Shown in pieces: positions 10,151-19,619 of a DNA stretch of 64,000 bases. The DNA is from Burkholderiales bacterium RIFCSPHIGHO2_12_FULL_63_20 (lineage in GTDB: Bacteria > Pseudomonadota > Gammaproteobacteria > Burkholderiales > Burkholderiaceae_C): the NCBI GenBank assembly GCA_001770775.1, contig MESA01000033.1, positions 204,584-268,583 on the forward strand, given 5' to 3'. The notes under the pieces were generated by a model. The model made no database searches. It was not told the DNA's origin and was given only the letters and a program-made list of their open reading frames with translations. Position 1 is the first letter of the stretch, and every line of letters starts with the position of its first letter. The translations under genes and the position numbers were made by a program.

Positions 10151-11620
10151 TTACTGTGCGGCCTTCTTGGCAGCGACAGGCTTGGCTGCAACCTTCTTGG
10201 CCGCGGGTTTGGCTGCTGGCTTGACGGCAGACTTGACCGCGGGCTTGGCAGCTGGCTTTGCGGCCGGCTTGGCGGCACGGGTGGCACCCGCACGCTTGGC
10301 CTTCACGTTGGCACCGATGCGCAGACGCAGGGCGTTGAGCTTGATGAAGCCCGCTGCATCGGCCTGGTTGTAGGCGCCGCCGTCGTCGTCAAAGGTGGCG
10401 ATGGTGGGGTCGAACAGGCTGTCGGTGGGGGACGCGCGGCCCACGCACATGATGGTGCCCTTGTACAGCTTGAGCTTGACGGTGCCGTTGACGGTGGCTT
10501 GCGAGGCGTCAATCAGGCCTTGCAGCAGTTCGCGCTCGGGGCTGAACCAGTAGCCGTTGTAGACCATGCGGGCGTAACGCGGCATCAGGTCATCCTTCAG
10601 GGCCAGCACTTCGCGGTCGAGGGTGATGGACTCGATGGCGCGGTGGCCGGTCAGCAAGATGGTGCCGCCAGGGGTTTCGTAGCAGCCGCGGCTCTTCATG
10701 CCGACGTAGCGGTTCTCGACCTTGTCGAGGCGACCGATGCCATGCTTGCCGCCGATTTCGTTCAGCTTGGTCAGCACGGTGGCGGGCGACATCTTCACGC
10801 CGTTGATGGCGACGACGTCACCCTTGGCGTAGGTCAGCTCGATGATCTCAGGCTTGTTGGGGGCCTTCTCGGGCGAGACCGTCAGGCGCCACATGCTGGC
10901 TTCGGGTTCGAAGTTCGGATCTTCCAGCACGCCGCCTTCGTAGCTGATGTGCAGCAGGTTGGCGTCCATCGAATAGGGCGCGCCGCCCTTGCGCTTCTTG
11001 AAATCGACCGGGATGCCGTGCTTGTCAGCGTAAGCCAGCAGCTTTTCGCGCGACAGCAGGTCCCACTCGCGCCACGGGGCAATGACCTTGACGCCAGGCA
11101 TCAGGGCGTAGGCACCCAGCTCGAAGCGAACCTGGTCGTTGCCCTTGCCGGTGGCACCGTGCGAGATGGCGTCGCCCTTGGTCTTGCGTGCGATGTCGAT
11201 CAGGCGCTTGGCGATCAGGGGACGGGCGATGGAGGTGCCCAGCAGGTACTCGCCTTCGTACAGCGCGTTGGCGCGGAACATGGGGAAGACGAAGTCGCGC
11301 ACGAACTCTTCGCGCAGGTCTTCGATGAAGATGTTTTCGGGCTTGATGCCCATCTTCAGGGCCTTGGCGCGTGCGGGCTCGATCTCTTCACCCTGGCCGA
11401 TGTCGGCGGTGAAGGTGACGACTTCGCAGTTGTACTCGTCTTGCAGCCACTTCAGGATGATGGACGTGTCCAGACCGCCAGAGTAGGCCAGCACGACTTT
11501 CTTGATCTTCTGGGCCTTGTCGGCAGCAGCAGGAGCAGCAACCGGCTGGGCAGCAGGTGCCGCCTTGGGGGCCTTGGCAGGCTTGACGGGCTTCGCGACG
11601 GGCTTGGCGGTTTTGGACAT
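10151..11620 (-). CDS. argG: Argininosuccinate synthase with Lys/Ala/Pro tails at both ends
   Basis: Condenses citrulline and aspartate with ATP in arginine synthesis. The catalytic core is complete: the P-loop-like [11 protein letters not shown] at about 44-54, then [33 protein letters not shown] (cited in part) and [11 protein letters not shown]. The 489-residue product carries about 40 residues of Lys/Pro/Ala before the core ([17 protein letters not shown]) and a 46-residue tail of repeated KPAA units after it. Both are continuous with the frame. The tails resemble histone H1-like bacterial tails such as AlgP. The first ATG of the extension, at 11620, is used because the core has no Met directly before it. 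Confidence 0.96.
   Translation of the reverse strand: MSKTAKPVAKPVKPAKAPKAAPAAQPVAAPAAADKAQKIKKVVLAYSGGLDTSIILKWLQDEYNCEVVTFTADIGQGEEIEPARAKALKMGIKPENIFIEDLREEFVRDFVFPMFRANALYEGEYLLGTSIARPLIAKRLIDIARKTKGDAISHGATGKGNDQVRFELGAYALMPGVKVIAPWREWDLLSREKLLAYADKHGIPVDFKKRKGGAPYSMDANLLHISYEGGVLEDPNFEPEASMWRLTVSPEKAPNKPEIIELTYAKGDVVAINGVKMSPATVLTKLNEIGGKHGIGRLDKVENRYVGMKSRGCYETPGGTILLTGHRAIESITLDREVLALKDDLMPRYARMVYNGYWFSPERELLQGLIDASQATVNGTVKLKLYKGTIMCVGRASPTDSLFDPTIATFDDDGGAYNQADAAGFIKLNALRLRIGANVKAKRAGATRAAKPAAKPAAKPAVKSAVKPAAKPAAKKVAAKPVAAKKAAQ
10154..10291 (-). repeat. Low-complexity KPAA-coding repeat in the argG 3' end
   Basis: The last 46 codons of argG before the stop are an imperfect tandem repeat encoding [17 protein letters not shown] units. 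At the DNA level, GGCTTGGC and GGCTTTGC-type words recur on the + strand. Slippage-prone; unit number may vary among strains. Confidence 0.8.
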
Positions 11621-11734
11621 GGTCGAGTCTAGATGGAGAAACGAAAGCGTCGATTTTAGACGCGCCGGGCTCTGCTGTCTCGTGGGGTGGCGCAAACAAT
11701 CACCGGCATGCCGTCACGGTGGGCGCGGCAGCGC

Positions 11735-12889
11735 TCAGAACAAGCCCAACTGGGGCGATGCCGGACGCAAGGCGCGCGGATCGAAAGCGCTGCCATCCAG
11801 CGCCAGCAGACGACGGTTCAGGCCATGGCGTGCCGCGGCCTTGCGCACGCGTTGGGCGATCAGTTGCGCCCAGACGCCCTCACCTTTCATGCGCCACCTG
11901 AAGTCGGCGTCGTAGTCATTGCCGCCACGCAGCTCGCGGAGACGGGCCATGATGCGCACGGCCTTGTCGGGCACATGATGAGCCAGCCATTCTTCGAACA
12001 GCGGCTTGACCTCCCAGGGCAGGCGCAGCACGGTGTAATGGATGGACTGCGCGCCCGCCTGGGCCGCAGCCTCGATGAGCGCTTCGATCTCGGGCTCGTT
12101 GAGGAAGGGGATGATGGGCGCGACGTTGACGCCCACAGGGACCCCGGCTTTGGCCAACCGCTGGACCGTGAGCAAGCGGCGATGCGGTGCGGCGCCCCGG
12201 GGCTCGAGCTTGCGGCACAGCTCGGCGTCCAGCGTGGTGAGGCTGATCAGCACGCACGCTTGCTGGCGGGCACCGGCCTGACCTAACAGATCCAGGTCAC
12301 GCTCGACGCCGCTGGATTTGGTGATCAGGGTGTAGGGGTGCCGACAGGTGTGGAGCACCTCCAGCACGCTGCGGGTGATGCGCCACTCGCGCTCGATGGG
12401 CTGGTAGGGGTCGGTGGCCGAGCCGATGTTGATGGGGCTGCAGACGTGGCTGGGCTTTTGCAGCTCCTGGCGCAGCAAGGCCGCAGCGTTGACCTTGGCG
12501 ACCAGGCGGGTTTCAAAGTCGAGGCCGGGCGAGAGATTGAGGTAGCTGTGGGTGGGGCGTGCGTAGCAGTAAATGCACCCGTGCTCGCAACCGCGATAGG
12601 GGTTGATGGACCAGGTGAAGGGGATGTCGGGCGACTGGTTGCCAGAGAGGATGCTGCGCGCCTGTTCGGGCACCACGGTGGTCACCGGCCGGGTCGACGA
12701 GGTGGTCAGCCCGGATTCGTCGGCCTCGCCCCAACCGTCGTCCACGGCCTCGCGGCTGTGCGGTGCAAAGCGGTGCAGCACCTGGGTGGACGTGCCCCGG
12801 CCCTTGACCGGGGTCGCCTGCACCCGCGCGTCTGGCATCGGCAGTCCATCGACCGAAGGGGGATGCAGGAAGGTGGAAGGCGCACGCAT
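11735..12889 (-). CDS. PA0069-family radical SAM protein
   Basis: A 384-residue radical SAM enzyme of the PA0069 / SplB-related family. The KGRG motif lies near residue 30; the iron-sulfur motif is CEHGCIYCYA (Cys 101, 105, 108), in the family context SINPYRGCEHGCIYCY; downstream are GSATDPYQPIE and TKSSGVERDLDLL. Distant spore photoproduct lyase relatives repair UV-damaged thymine, but the reaction of this branch is not established. A perfect LexA-type box lies two bases upstream of the chosen ATG, so expression is probably part of the SOS response. No Shine-Dalgarno is visible; translation may be leaderless or start at the ATG at 12838. Confidence 0.88.
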   Translation of the reverse strand: MRAPSTFLHPPSVDGLPMPDARVQATPVKGRGTSTQVLHRFAPHSREAVDDGWGEADESGLTTSSTRPVTTVVPEQARSILSGNQSPDIPFTWSINPYRGCEHGCIYCYARPTHSYLNLSPGLDFETRLVAKVNAAALLRQELQKPSHVCSPINIGSATDPYQPIEREWRITRSVLEVLHTCRHPYTLITKSSGVERDLDLLGQAGARQQACVLISLTTLDAELCRKLEPRGAAPHRRLLTVQRLAKAGVPVGVNVAPIIPFLNEPEIEALIEAAAQAGAQSIHYTVLRLPWEVKPLFEEWLAHHVPDKAVRIMARLRELRGGNDYDADFRWRMKGEGVWAQLIAQRVRKAAARHGLNRRLLALDGSAFDPRALRPASPQLGLF

Positions 12890-12891
12890 GA

Positions 12892-12907
12892 CTGTATTTT
12901 CATACAG
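12892..12907 (-). promoter_or_regulatory. LexA (SOS) box
   Basis: A 16-base site of the form CTGT-N8-ACAG: CTGTATGAAAATACAG on the minus strand. It fits the gamma/betaproteobacterial LexA consensus in all eight fixed positions. It sits in the 49-base gap between the OmpR-type regulator stop and the PA0069-family start. Confidence 0.8.
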
Positions 12908-12938
12908 CATCTCGCTGTGCGCAAACAGGAGGCGAATT

Positions 12939-13652
12939 TCAGGACCAGACCACCGAGGCCGAAAACACATAGCCCGCGCCGTACACCGTCTTGATGATGC
13001 GAGGGGCCATCGGGTCGACTTCGATCTTGCGGCGCAAGCGCGAGATGCGCACGTCGATGCTGCGGTCCATGGGCGACAGGCTGCAGTGGCCGACGAGCTG
13101 CTCGCGGGTGAGGATCTGGTGGGGGCGCTCCAGGAAAGTGCGCAGCACCTGCACCTCCGCCACGCCCAGCAAGTGCTCGGTGCCGTCGTCGGAGCGCAAG
13201 GTGTTGGCCGAGCAGTCGAGGGTCCAGTTCAGGAAGCAGGCCTGGCGGCGCGATTCACTCTGGCCCCCACCGGGCACCTGGCCACGGCGACGCAAGATGC
13301 TGCGCACGCGGGCGACCAGTTCGCGCGGCTCGAAGGGTTTGGTGACGTAGTCGTCACCGCCCAGCTCCAGCCCCATGATGCGGTCGGCCGTGTGACCGCG
13401 CCCGCTGAGGATCAACAGGCCACAGTGGCATTGCTGACTGATCTGGCGCACCAAGTCGATGCCGTCCATGTCGGGCAGGCCCAGGTCGGTGATGCACAGA
13501 TCGGGCCGGCGCACCGCCAAACTGCGCAGGGCGCTGGCGCCGGTATGGAAGCACTCCACCTCGAAACCAAACTCGACCAGCACCGATTGAACCAGGCGCG
13601 CGATCGAGAGCTCGTCCTCGATCACGTAGATGAGGGCCGGGGCGGTGTTCAC
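12939..13652 (-). CDS. OmpR-family response regulator
   Basis: A 237-residue two-component regulator. Its receiver domain (1-120) has the acidic pair in VIEDE, the phosphoacceptor Asp56 in CITDLGLPDMDG and the Lys in YVTKPFEP. A winged-helix DNA-binding domain (about 140-232) ends in the family's RISRLRRKIE and VYGAGYVF. The start overlaps the stop of the hybrid histidine kinase by four bases, so the two are cotranscribed and very probably partners. The pair diverges from the acyl-CoA synthetase/symporter unit, suggesting control of carboxylic acid use (inference). Confidence 0.93.
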   Translation of the reverse strand: MNTAPALIYVIEDELSIARLVQSVLVEFGFEVECFHTGASALRSLAVRRPDLCITDLGLPDMDGIDLVRQISQQCHCGLLILSGRGHTADRIMGLELGGDDYVTKPFEPRELVARVRSILRRRGQVPGGGQSESRRQACFLNWTLDCSANTLRSDDGTEHLLGVAEVQVLRTFLERPHQILTREQLVGHCSLSPMDRSIDVRISRLRRKIEVDPMAPRIIKTVYGAGYVFSASVVWS

Positions 13653-15676
13653 GGGGTCAGGCCTTCGAGGGCCGCGGCCAGGTCGCGGGTGCTGAAGGGC
13701 TTGGGCAGCACCGGCAAGTCCATGAGCTCATCGCCACTGGGGGCGCAGCCGCTCATCAGCAGGATCTGCATGGTGGGGCGCTGCAAACGCGCCAGACGGG
13801 CCAAGCCCACCCCGTTCATCTCACCGGGCATCATGATGTCGGACAAAAGCAGCTTGATATCGGGCATTTGCACAAGGATATCCTGCGCTTCCTGTGCATG
13901 AGCGGCCTCGATGACCGCGAACCCGAGATCGAGCAGACTGCGACGCACGACGCGGCGCACGTCCGGGTCATCTTCCACCAGCAAGGCTACGCCGCGGCGG
14001 CTGCGGTCGGAGGCGAAATCGGATTCATCGAGCGCGGGCACATCGGTGGGCACGTCAATGGCAGGCAAGCACAGCGACACGGTGGTGCCCTGCCCTGGGC
14101 TGCTGTGCACCTGGATGGCGCCGCCCGACTGGCGCACGAATCCATAGACCATGGACATGCCCAGGCCCGTGCCGCTGCCCGCCTGCTTGGTGGTGAAGAA
14201 GGGCTCGAAGATGCGGGACACGGTGGCCGCATCCATGCCCACGCCATCGTCGATCACCTCCAGACAGACATAGGTGCCCGGCTGCACACGCTGGCGCTCG
14301 GCCTGGCGTTCGTCCACCGTGTGGGTGGTCGTGCGCACCACGATGCGACCTTGCGACTGGGTCGCATCGCGGGCGTTGAGGATGAGATTGACCAGGGCGT
14401 TTTCCAGCTGCGTGGCGTCCACCCAGGTCCAGGCGGACTCGCTGCCCAGTTTGACGTCGAGTTGCAGGGTCACGGGCAAGGCTGGTCGCACCAGGCGGGT
14501 GACCGACTGCGTGAGCGCCGTGACGTCGACCGCACCGGCCTGCAAGGGTTGCTGGCGGGCAAAGGTCATCAGACCGCGGATCAGCTCGGCGCCACGGCGG
14601 GCGGCGGCGATGGCGGGGCCGGTGAACTCGGTGACCAGCGGGTCTTGCGGGCGGGCATCGGCCAGGGCCGACAGGTTGCCAATGATGACGGTGAGGATGT
14701 TGTTGAAGTCGTGCGCCAGGCCACCGGTGAGCTGGCCCATGGCTTTCATCTTCTGCGCGCGCACGACCAGGGCTTGCGACTGCTTCTCTTGCGTGACGTC
14801 GAAGGTGAGCTCGAAGCAGCCCACGACCTGGTCGTCGGCGCCGATGTCCGGCACGAGCGTGGTGCGCACGGCCAGGGTCTGACCTGCGATGGTGTGAAGC
14901 TCGTAGTCGAAGGTGACGAATTCACCCGCCAGGGCCCGGCTGATGTTGGGTTTGATGCGCTCGTACACGTCCGAGCCCAGGAACTCGCGGGCGCTGACCG
15001 CATCGGGCTGCTGGGGGTCGAGCCCGAACCAGTCCTGATAGCCACGGTTGACGTAGGTGTAGGTGCGATCAGCTCGGAAGTAGGCCACCAGCGCAGGGAT
15101 CGAGTCGGTGACCAGGCGCATCTGGTGCTCGCTGCGGCGCAGTGAGGCAGTGATCTGCTCGTTGGCCTCCAGGGCCTCACGCAGGCGCTGGTTGCTGGCC
15201 TGCAGTTCGGCGGTGCGTGCCAGCACGCGGGACTCCAGCTCGGTGTTGGCTTGGCGCAGGGCCTGCTCGGCGCGGCGCTGCTCGGTGACGTCGGAGTACA
15301 GGGTGACAAAGCCGTGCCCCGGCAAGGGCTGACCGGTGATGCGCAGCACGCTGCCATCGGGGCGCACGCGCTCAATGTCGTGCGGCACGAACTCGCGGGC
15401 CTTGTCCACCCGAGCTGCGACCGCGACCTCGATGTCGTCGTCGCCGTATTCACCACGCTGGGCGTTGTAGCGGATGAAGCTCTCGAATGTCGCGCCTACG
15501 AAGGCCAGTTCGGCGGGGAAATCGAGCAGTTGCAGGAAAGCGCGGTTCCAGGCGACCAACTTCAGGTCGGCGTCGAACACGGTCAGGCCCTGGTCGAGCA
15601 GGTCCAGCCCCGCTTGCAAGGTTTGTTGACGCCAGTGGCCGGTGTCAGTCTGCAAGGCGGCATCAGGGTGGGTCAC
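13649..15676 (-). CDS. PAS-PAS hybrid histidine kinase
   Basis: A 675-residue sensor without an obvious membrane segment, so probably cytoplasmic. Two PAS domains (about 15-135 and 185-300) are joined by a short coiled coil (ALRQANTELESRVLARTAEL). The H-box is GLAHDFNN (His about 320). ATPase motifs are NLILNARDA, DDGVGMD, FFTTKQAGSGTGLGMSMVYG (20 residues) and a G2-like box. A C-terminal receiver domain has its Asp near 614 (LLLSDIMMPG). It thus resembles PAS/HisKA/REC sensors of carbon metabolism. It starts 207 bases from the divergent acyl-CoA synthetase gene and overlaps its response regulator by four bases. Signal unknown. Confidence 0.92.
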   Translation of the reverse strand: MTHPDAALQTDTGHWRQQTLQAGLDLLDQGLTVFDADLKLVAWNRAFLQLLDFPAELAFVGATFESFIRYNAQRGEYGDDDIEVAVAARVDKAREFVPHDIERVRPDGSVLRITGQPLPGHGFVTLYSDVTEQRRAEQALRQANTELESRVLARTAELQASNQRLREALEANEQITASLRRSEHQMRLVTDSIPALVAYFRADRTYTYVNRGYQDWFGLDPQQPDAVSAREFLGSDVYERIKPNISRALAGEFVTFDYELHTIAGQTLAVRTTLVPDIGADDQVVGCFELTFDVTQEKQSQALVVRAQKMKAMGQLTGGLAHDFNNILTVIIGNLSALADARPQDPLVTEFTGPAIAAARRGAELIRGLMTFARQQPLQAGAVDVTALTQSVTRLVRPALPVTLQLDVKLGSESAWTWVDATQLENALVNLILNARDATQSQGRIVVRTTTHTVDERQAERQRVQPGTYVCLEVIDDGVGMDAATVSRIFEPFFTTKQAGSGTGLGMSMVYGFVRQSGGAIQVHSSPGQGTTVSLCLPAIDVPTDVPALDESDFASDRSRRGVALLVEDDPDVRRVVRRSLLDLGFAVIEAAHAQEAQDILVQMPDIKLLLSDIMMPGEMNGVGLARLARLQRPTMQILLMSGCAPSGDELMDLPVLPKPFSTRDLAAALEGLTP

Positions 15677-15776
15677 GCGGGTCTCCGGTTACGAGGCTCA
15701 AAGCTCGCTGATTCTAGGCAGCGGACCGCGCCTGAACCACACCAAATCCCGCTTGCAAACATTCGTCACATTTGCT

Positions 15777-15800
15777 GGGAGGTGGTGAAAAAGTCCTCCC
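15777..15800. promoter_or_regulatory. Inverted repeat in the kinase / acyl-CoA synthetase divergent region
   Basis: GGGAGG and CCTCCC separated by 12 bases, in the middle of the 207-base divergent gap. It could be an operator or an RNA hairpin in the leader of the rightward unit. No protein can be named as binding it. Confidence 0.35.
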
Positions 15801-15883
15801 TGATCATCCGCCCGACGTCATCAGACAGGGGCGGGAAACGGCCCACCACTTGTCAGCTCGACAGCGATTCAATGGAGACCGTG

Positions 15884-17527
15884 ATGATCAGTATAAACCC
15901 TTATGAAACCGGTTTGGACAAAAACGCCGCGAACCATGTCAGCCTTTCGCCACTGAGCTTCCTCAAGCGCACCGCGGCCATCTATCCGGACCGCCTGGCC
16001 ATCATTTATGGCGAGCGTCGCCAGACCTGGGCCGAGACCGCTGCACGTTGCCGCCGCCTGGCCAGTGCCTTGCAGGCCCGCGGCATTGGCCGGGGTGACA
16101 CGGTGGCAGTGATGCTGCCCAATGTGCCCGCCATGCTGGAGGCGCACTTCGGCATCCCGATGACCGGCGCGGTGCTCAACACGCTCAACACCCGCCTGGA
16201 CGCTGAGGCCGTGGCCTTCCAGCTGGAGCACGGCGAAGCCAAGGCCCTGCTGACCGACCGCGAGTTCGCCCGCGTGATGCGCGCCGCCCTGGACATGCTG
16301 GGCCGCAGCGACATCCTGGTGGTGGATGTGGAAGACGACACGGCGCCTCCCGGACAGAACCTGGGTTCGGTCACCTATGAAGCCTTGTTGGCCGAAGGTA
16401 ACCCCGAACACCCCTGGTATCTGCCTGCCGACGAGTGGGAGGCGATTTCGCTGAACTACACCTCGGGCACGACCGGCAACCCCAAGGGCGTGGTCACCCA
16501 CCACCGCGGTGCCTACCTGAACTCGGCCAGCAATGTGATCTCGTGGAACCTGCCGCAGCACACCACCTATCTGTGGACGCTGCCGATGTTCCACTGCAAT
16601 GGCTGGTGCTTCCCATGGACGATGGCGCTGATCGCCGGCACCAGCGTGTGCCTGCGCCGCATCGACCCGGCCGTGATCTTCTCGCTGATCAAGGCGCATC
16701 ACATCACCCACATGTGCGGCGCGCCCATCGTCTACAACCTGCTGATCAGCGCCCCGCCCAAGCTGCGTGAGGGGCTGAACCACACGGTCAATGGCCTGAT
16801 CGCCGGGGCCGCGCCCCCGGTGGCCGTGATCGAAGGCTGCGAAGCGGCCGGCATCAACCTGACCCACGTGTATGGCCTGACCGAGGTGTATGGCCCTGCT
16901 GCCGTCTGCGCCAAGCACGCCGAATGGGACGCGCTGCCGATTGAAGACCGTGCCCGCCTGAATGGCCGCCAGGGCGTGCCCTACGCGCTGCAGGAAGACG
17001 TGACCGTGCTGGACACGATGACGATGGAGCCGGTGCCTTGCGATGGCGTGACCATTGGCGAGATCTGCTTCCGCGGCAACGTGGTGATGAAGGGCTACCT
17101 CAAGAACGAGAAGGCCACGGCCGAAGCGTTTGCCGGCGGCTGGTTCCACACCGGTGACCTGGCCGTTCGCGATGCCAGCGGCTACATCAAGATCAAGGAC
17201 CGCAGCAAGGACGTGATCATCTCCGGTGGCGAGAACATCTCGTCGGTCGAGGTGGAAGACGCCCTGTTCCACCATCCTGCCGTCATGTCGGCCGCCGTGG
17301 TGGCCGAGCCCGATCCGAAGTGGGGCGAAGTGCCCTGCGCCTTCGTCGAACTCAAGCCCGGTCATGAACTGACTCAGGAAGAGCTGATCGAGTTCTGCCG
17401 TCAGCACCTGGCGCGCTTCAAGGTGCCCAAGCGCGTGGTGTTCGGCGAGCTGCCCAAGACGTCCACCGGAAAGATCCAGAAGTTCGTGCTGCGCCAGCAG
17501 GTGAAGTCGGCCAGCGCCATCGAGTAA
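15884..17527 (+). CDS. AMP-forming acyl-CoA synthetase (DmdB/AlkK-like)
   Basis: Activates a carboxylic acid to its CoA thioester with ATP. The 547-residue protein has the phosphate loop TSGTTGNPKG at about 190, YGLTEVYGP, the HTGDL hinge region, the A8 DRSKDVIISGGENIS stretch and the catalytic Lys in TSTGKIQK (about 529). The architecture matches the medium-chain / 3-methylmercaptopropionate-CoA ligase group, not acetyl-CoA synthetase, which is longer. The ATG at 15884 has GGAG six bases upstream. It leads a rightward unit with a symporter and an acyl-CoA dehydrogenase. Chain length of the substrate is not readable from sequence. Confidence 0.9.
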   Translation: MISINPYETGLDKNAANHVSLSPLSFLKRTAAIYPDRLAIIYGERRQTWAETAARCRRLASALQARGIGRGDTVAVMLPNVPAMLEAHFGIPMTGAVLNTLNTRLDAEAVAFQLEHGEAKALLTDREFARVMRAALDMLGRSDILVVDVEDDTAPPGQNLGSVTYEALLAEGNPEHPWYLPADEWEAISLNYTSGTTGNPKGVVTHHRGAYLNSASNVISWNLPQHTTYLWTLPMFHCNGWCFPWTMALIAGTSVCLRRIDPAVIFSLIKAHHITHMCGAPIVYNLLISAPPKLREGLNHTVNGLIAGAAPPVAVIEGCEAAGINLTHVYGLTEVYGPAAVCAKHAEWDALPIEDRARLNGRQGVPYALQEDVTVLDTMTMEPVPCDGVTIGEICFRGNVVMKGYLKNEKATAEAFAGGWFHTGDLAVRDASGYIKIKDRSKDVIISGGENISSVEVEDALFHHPAVMSAAVVAEPDPKWGEVPCAFVELKPGHELTQEELIEFCRQHLARFKVPKRVVFGELPKTSTGKIQKFVLRQQVKSASAIE

Positions 17528-17601
17528 GCGCCCCAAGCGCCTTGCTTTCACACGGGTGCCCACTGGCACCCTCCCCTCCCTCTTTCCCACAAGGAAGACC
17601 C

Positions 17602-17910
17602 ATGTCGAATGAGATCTACCGTCGCGTGGAGGCCGACCCGGCCTACCAGCAACTGGTGCAACGCCGCGGCCGACTGGCCCTGCTCCTGTCGGTGACCACC
17701 CTGGTGGCCTATTACGCCTTCATGGCGGTGGTGGCCTTTGCCCCCACCGCGCTCAGCCCCACGATCTTCGAAGGTGGCACGCTGACCATTGGCGCCCCCA
17801 TCGGCGCCGCCCTGATCCTGGGATCGTGGCTGCTGACCGGCTGGTACGTGCGCAAGGCCAACACCGAATTTGACCAACTGACCCACGCCATCGCGGAGCG
17901 CGCCAAATGA
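17602..17910 (+). CDS. yjcH: DUF485 membrane protein (YjcH-like)
   Basis: A 102-residue inner-membrane protein with two membrane segments, about 28-50 and 62-84. DUF485 proteins are nearly always encoded directly upstream of ActP-type symporters, as here, and are thought to be accessory subunits. The chosen ATG has an AAGGAAG ribosome binding site seven bases ahead. The stop overlaps the actP start by four bases (ATGA), so the two are translationally coupled. Confidence 0.9.
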   Translation: MSNEIYRRVEADPAYQQLVQRRGRLALLLSVTTLVAYYAFMAVVAFAPTALSPTIFEGGTLTIGAPIGAALILGSWLLTGWYVRKANTEFDQLTHAIAERAK

Positions 17911-19583
17911 AGCCATTGATGAAAACCGGCGCCCTGAGCGCCCTGCTGTTGCTGTGCGCGGGCGTGGCCCTCGCCGGCCCCGGCGATGTCGGCCAGGTGG
18001 CCAAGCAGCCCATCAACATGACGGCCATCGCCATGTTCCTGGTCTTCGTGCTGTTCACCTTGGGCATCACCTACTGGGCAGCCAAGCGCACCAGCTCCAC
18101 CTCTGACTTCTACACCGCTGGCGGTGGCATCACCGGCTTCCAGAATGGCCTGGCCATTGCCGGTGACTACATGTCGGCCGCGACCCTGCTGGGTCTGAGC
18201 TCGATGGTGTTCCTGCGCGGCTTTGACGGCTTCGTCTACACGATCAGCTTTTTCATCGGCTGGCCCGTGATCCTGTTCCTGCTGGCCGAGCGCATGCGCA
18301 ACCTGGGCCGCTTCACGTTCGCGGACATCGCCTCCTACCGCCTGCATCAGGGCTCGATCCGCACCTTCGCGGCGTTCGGCTCGCTGACGGTGGTGTGCTT
18401 CTACCTGATCGTGCAGATGGTGGGCGCAGGCCAGTTGATCAAGCTGCTGTTCGGTCTGGACTACCCGATTGCCGTGGTCGTGGTTGGCGTGCTGATGGTC
18501 GTGTACGTGACCTTCGGCGGCATGATCGCCACCACCTGGGTGCAGATCATCAAGGCCGTGCTGCTGCTGTCCGGTGGCCTGCTGATGCTGGGTCTGGCCA
18601 TGAGCCACTTCGGCTTCAGCATTGAGACACTGGCTTCCAGCGCGGTGGACGCCCACAAGGACGGCGCCGCCATCATGCACCCTGGCTCCCTGCTGGCCGA
18701 TCCGGTCACGGCCGTGTCGCTGTCGCTGGGCCTGGTGTTCGGCACCGCTGCGCTGCCGCACATCATGATGCGTTTCTTCACCGTGCCCAACGCCAAGGAA
18801 GCACGCAAGTCGGTCTTCGTGGCCAGCGGCTTCATCGGCCTGTTCTTCATCGTGGTGTGCCTGCTGGGTCTGGCCGCCATCGTGATCGTGGGCAAGGATC
18901 CGCAGTTCTTCGAAAACGGTGACATCGGTGGCAAGCTGCTGGGCGGCAACAACATGCCCGTCATGCACCTGGCCAAGGCCGTCGGTGGCGACCTGTTCCT
19001 GGGCTTCCTGTCGGCCGTGGCGTTCGCCACCATCCTGGCGGTGGTATCGGGTCTGGCGCTGGCTGGTGCCTCGTCGATTGCGCACGACATCTATGCGCGC
19101 GTGATCAAGAAGGGCCAGGCTTCTGAAGCCGAAGAAATGCGTGTCTCCAAGATCGCTTCCATCGGTCTGGGTGTGGTGGCCGTGATCCTGGGCATCATGT
19201 TCGAAAAGCAGAACGTGGCCTTCCTGGTCGGTCTGACCTTCGGCATCGCCGCTTCGGCCAACTTCCCCGTGCTGGTGCTGTCCATCTACTGGAAGGGCCT
19301 GACCACGCGTGGCGCCCTGATTGGCGGCATCGTCGGTCTGGTGTCGGCCGTGACCTTCGTGGTGCTGTCCAAGGCCGTGTGGGTGGTGGTGCTGGGCTTC
19401 GAGCATGCGGTGTTCCCGTACGAGCAACCTGCGCTGTTCTCCATGCCGCTGGCCTTCTTCTTCACCTGGCTGTTCTCGGTGACGGACAAGAGCGCCCGTG
19501 CTGCCGTGGACGTCTCGGGCTTCCGTGACCAGAACGTGCGTGCGCAAACCGGCATCGGCGCCGCCGCTGCCAGCGCCCACTGA
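17907..19583 (+). CDS. actP: Cation/acetate symporter, SSS family
   Basis: Sodium/solute symporter of 558 residues with a signal-like first segment ([12 protein letters not shown]) and about 13 further membrane segments. ActP hallmarks include [36 protein letters not shown] and [13 protein letters not shown]. ActP imports acetate and some other short acids driven by cations. With the coupled DUF485 gene, the acyl-CoA synthetase upstream and the dehydrogenase 36 bases downstream, it points to uptake of a short carboxylate. The natural substrate may differ from acetate. Confidence 0.93.
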   Translation: MKPLMKTGALSALLLLCAGVALAGPGDVGQVAKQPINMTAIAMFLVFVLFTLGITYWAAKRTSSTSDFYTAGGGITGFQNGLAIAGDYMSAATLLGLSSMVFLRGFDGFVYTISFFIGWPVILFLLAERMRNLGRFTFADIASYRLHQGSIRTFAAFGSLTVVCFYLIVQMVGAGQLIKLLFGLDYPIAVVVVGVLMVVYVTFGGMIATTWVQIIKAVLLLSGGLLMLGLAMSHFGFSIETLASSAVDAHKDGAAIMHPGSLLADPVTAVSLSLGLVFGTAALPHIMMRFFTVPNAKEARKSVFVASGFIGLFFIVVCLLGLAAIVIVGKDPQFFENGDIGGKLLGGNNMPVMHLAKAVGGDLFLGFLSAVAFATILAVVSGLALAGASSIAHDIYARVIKKGQASEAEEMRVSKIASIGLGVVAVILGIMFEKQNVAFLVGLTFGIAASANFPVLVLSIYWKGLTTRGALIGGIVGLVSAVTFVVLSKAVWVVVLGFEHAVFPYEQPALFSMPLAFFFTWLFSVTDKSARAAVDVSGFRDQNVRAQTGIGAAAASAH

Positions 19584-19619
19584 TGGATTGTTTGACTGTT
19601 TGACTGAGAGACGATTGCC

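Noticed and set aside
10154-10291. Short repeated words suggesting a CRISPR or tandem repeat locus
   Set aside because: The repeats are in frame, encode KPAA units of the argG tail, and lack regular spacers.
11621-11734. Possible tRNA in the gap between argG and the radical SAM gene
   Set aside because: No cloverleaf, TTC-loop or acceptor pairing could be found.
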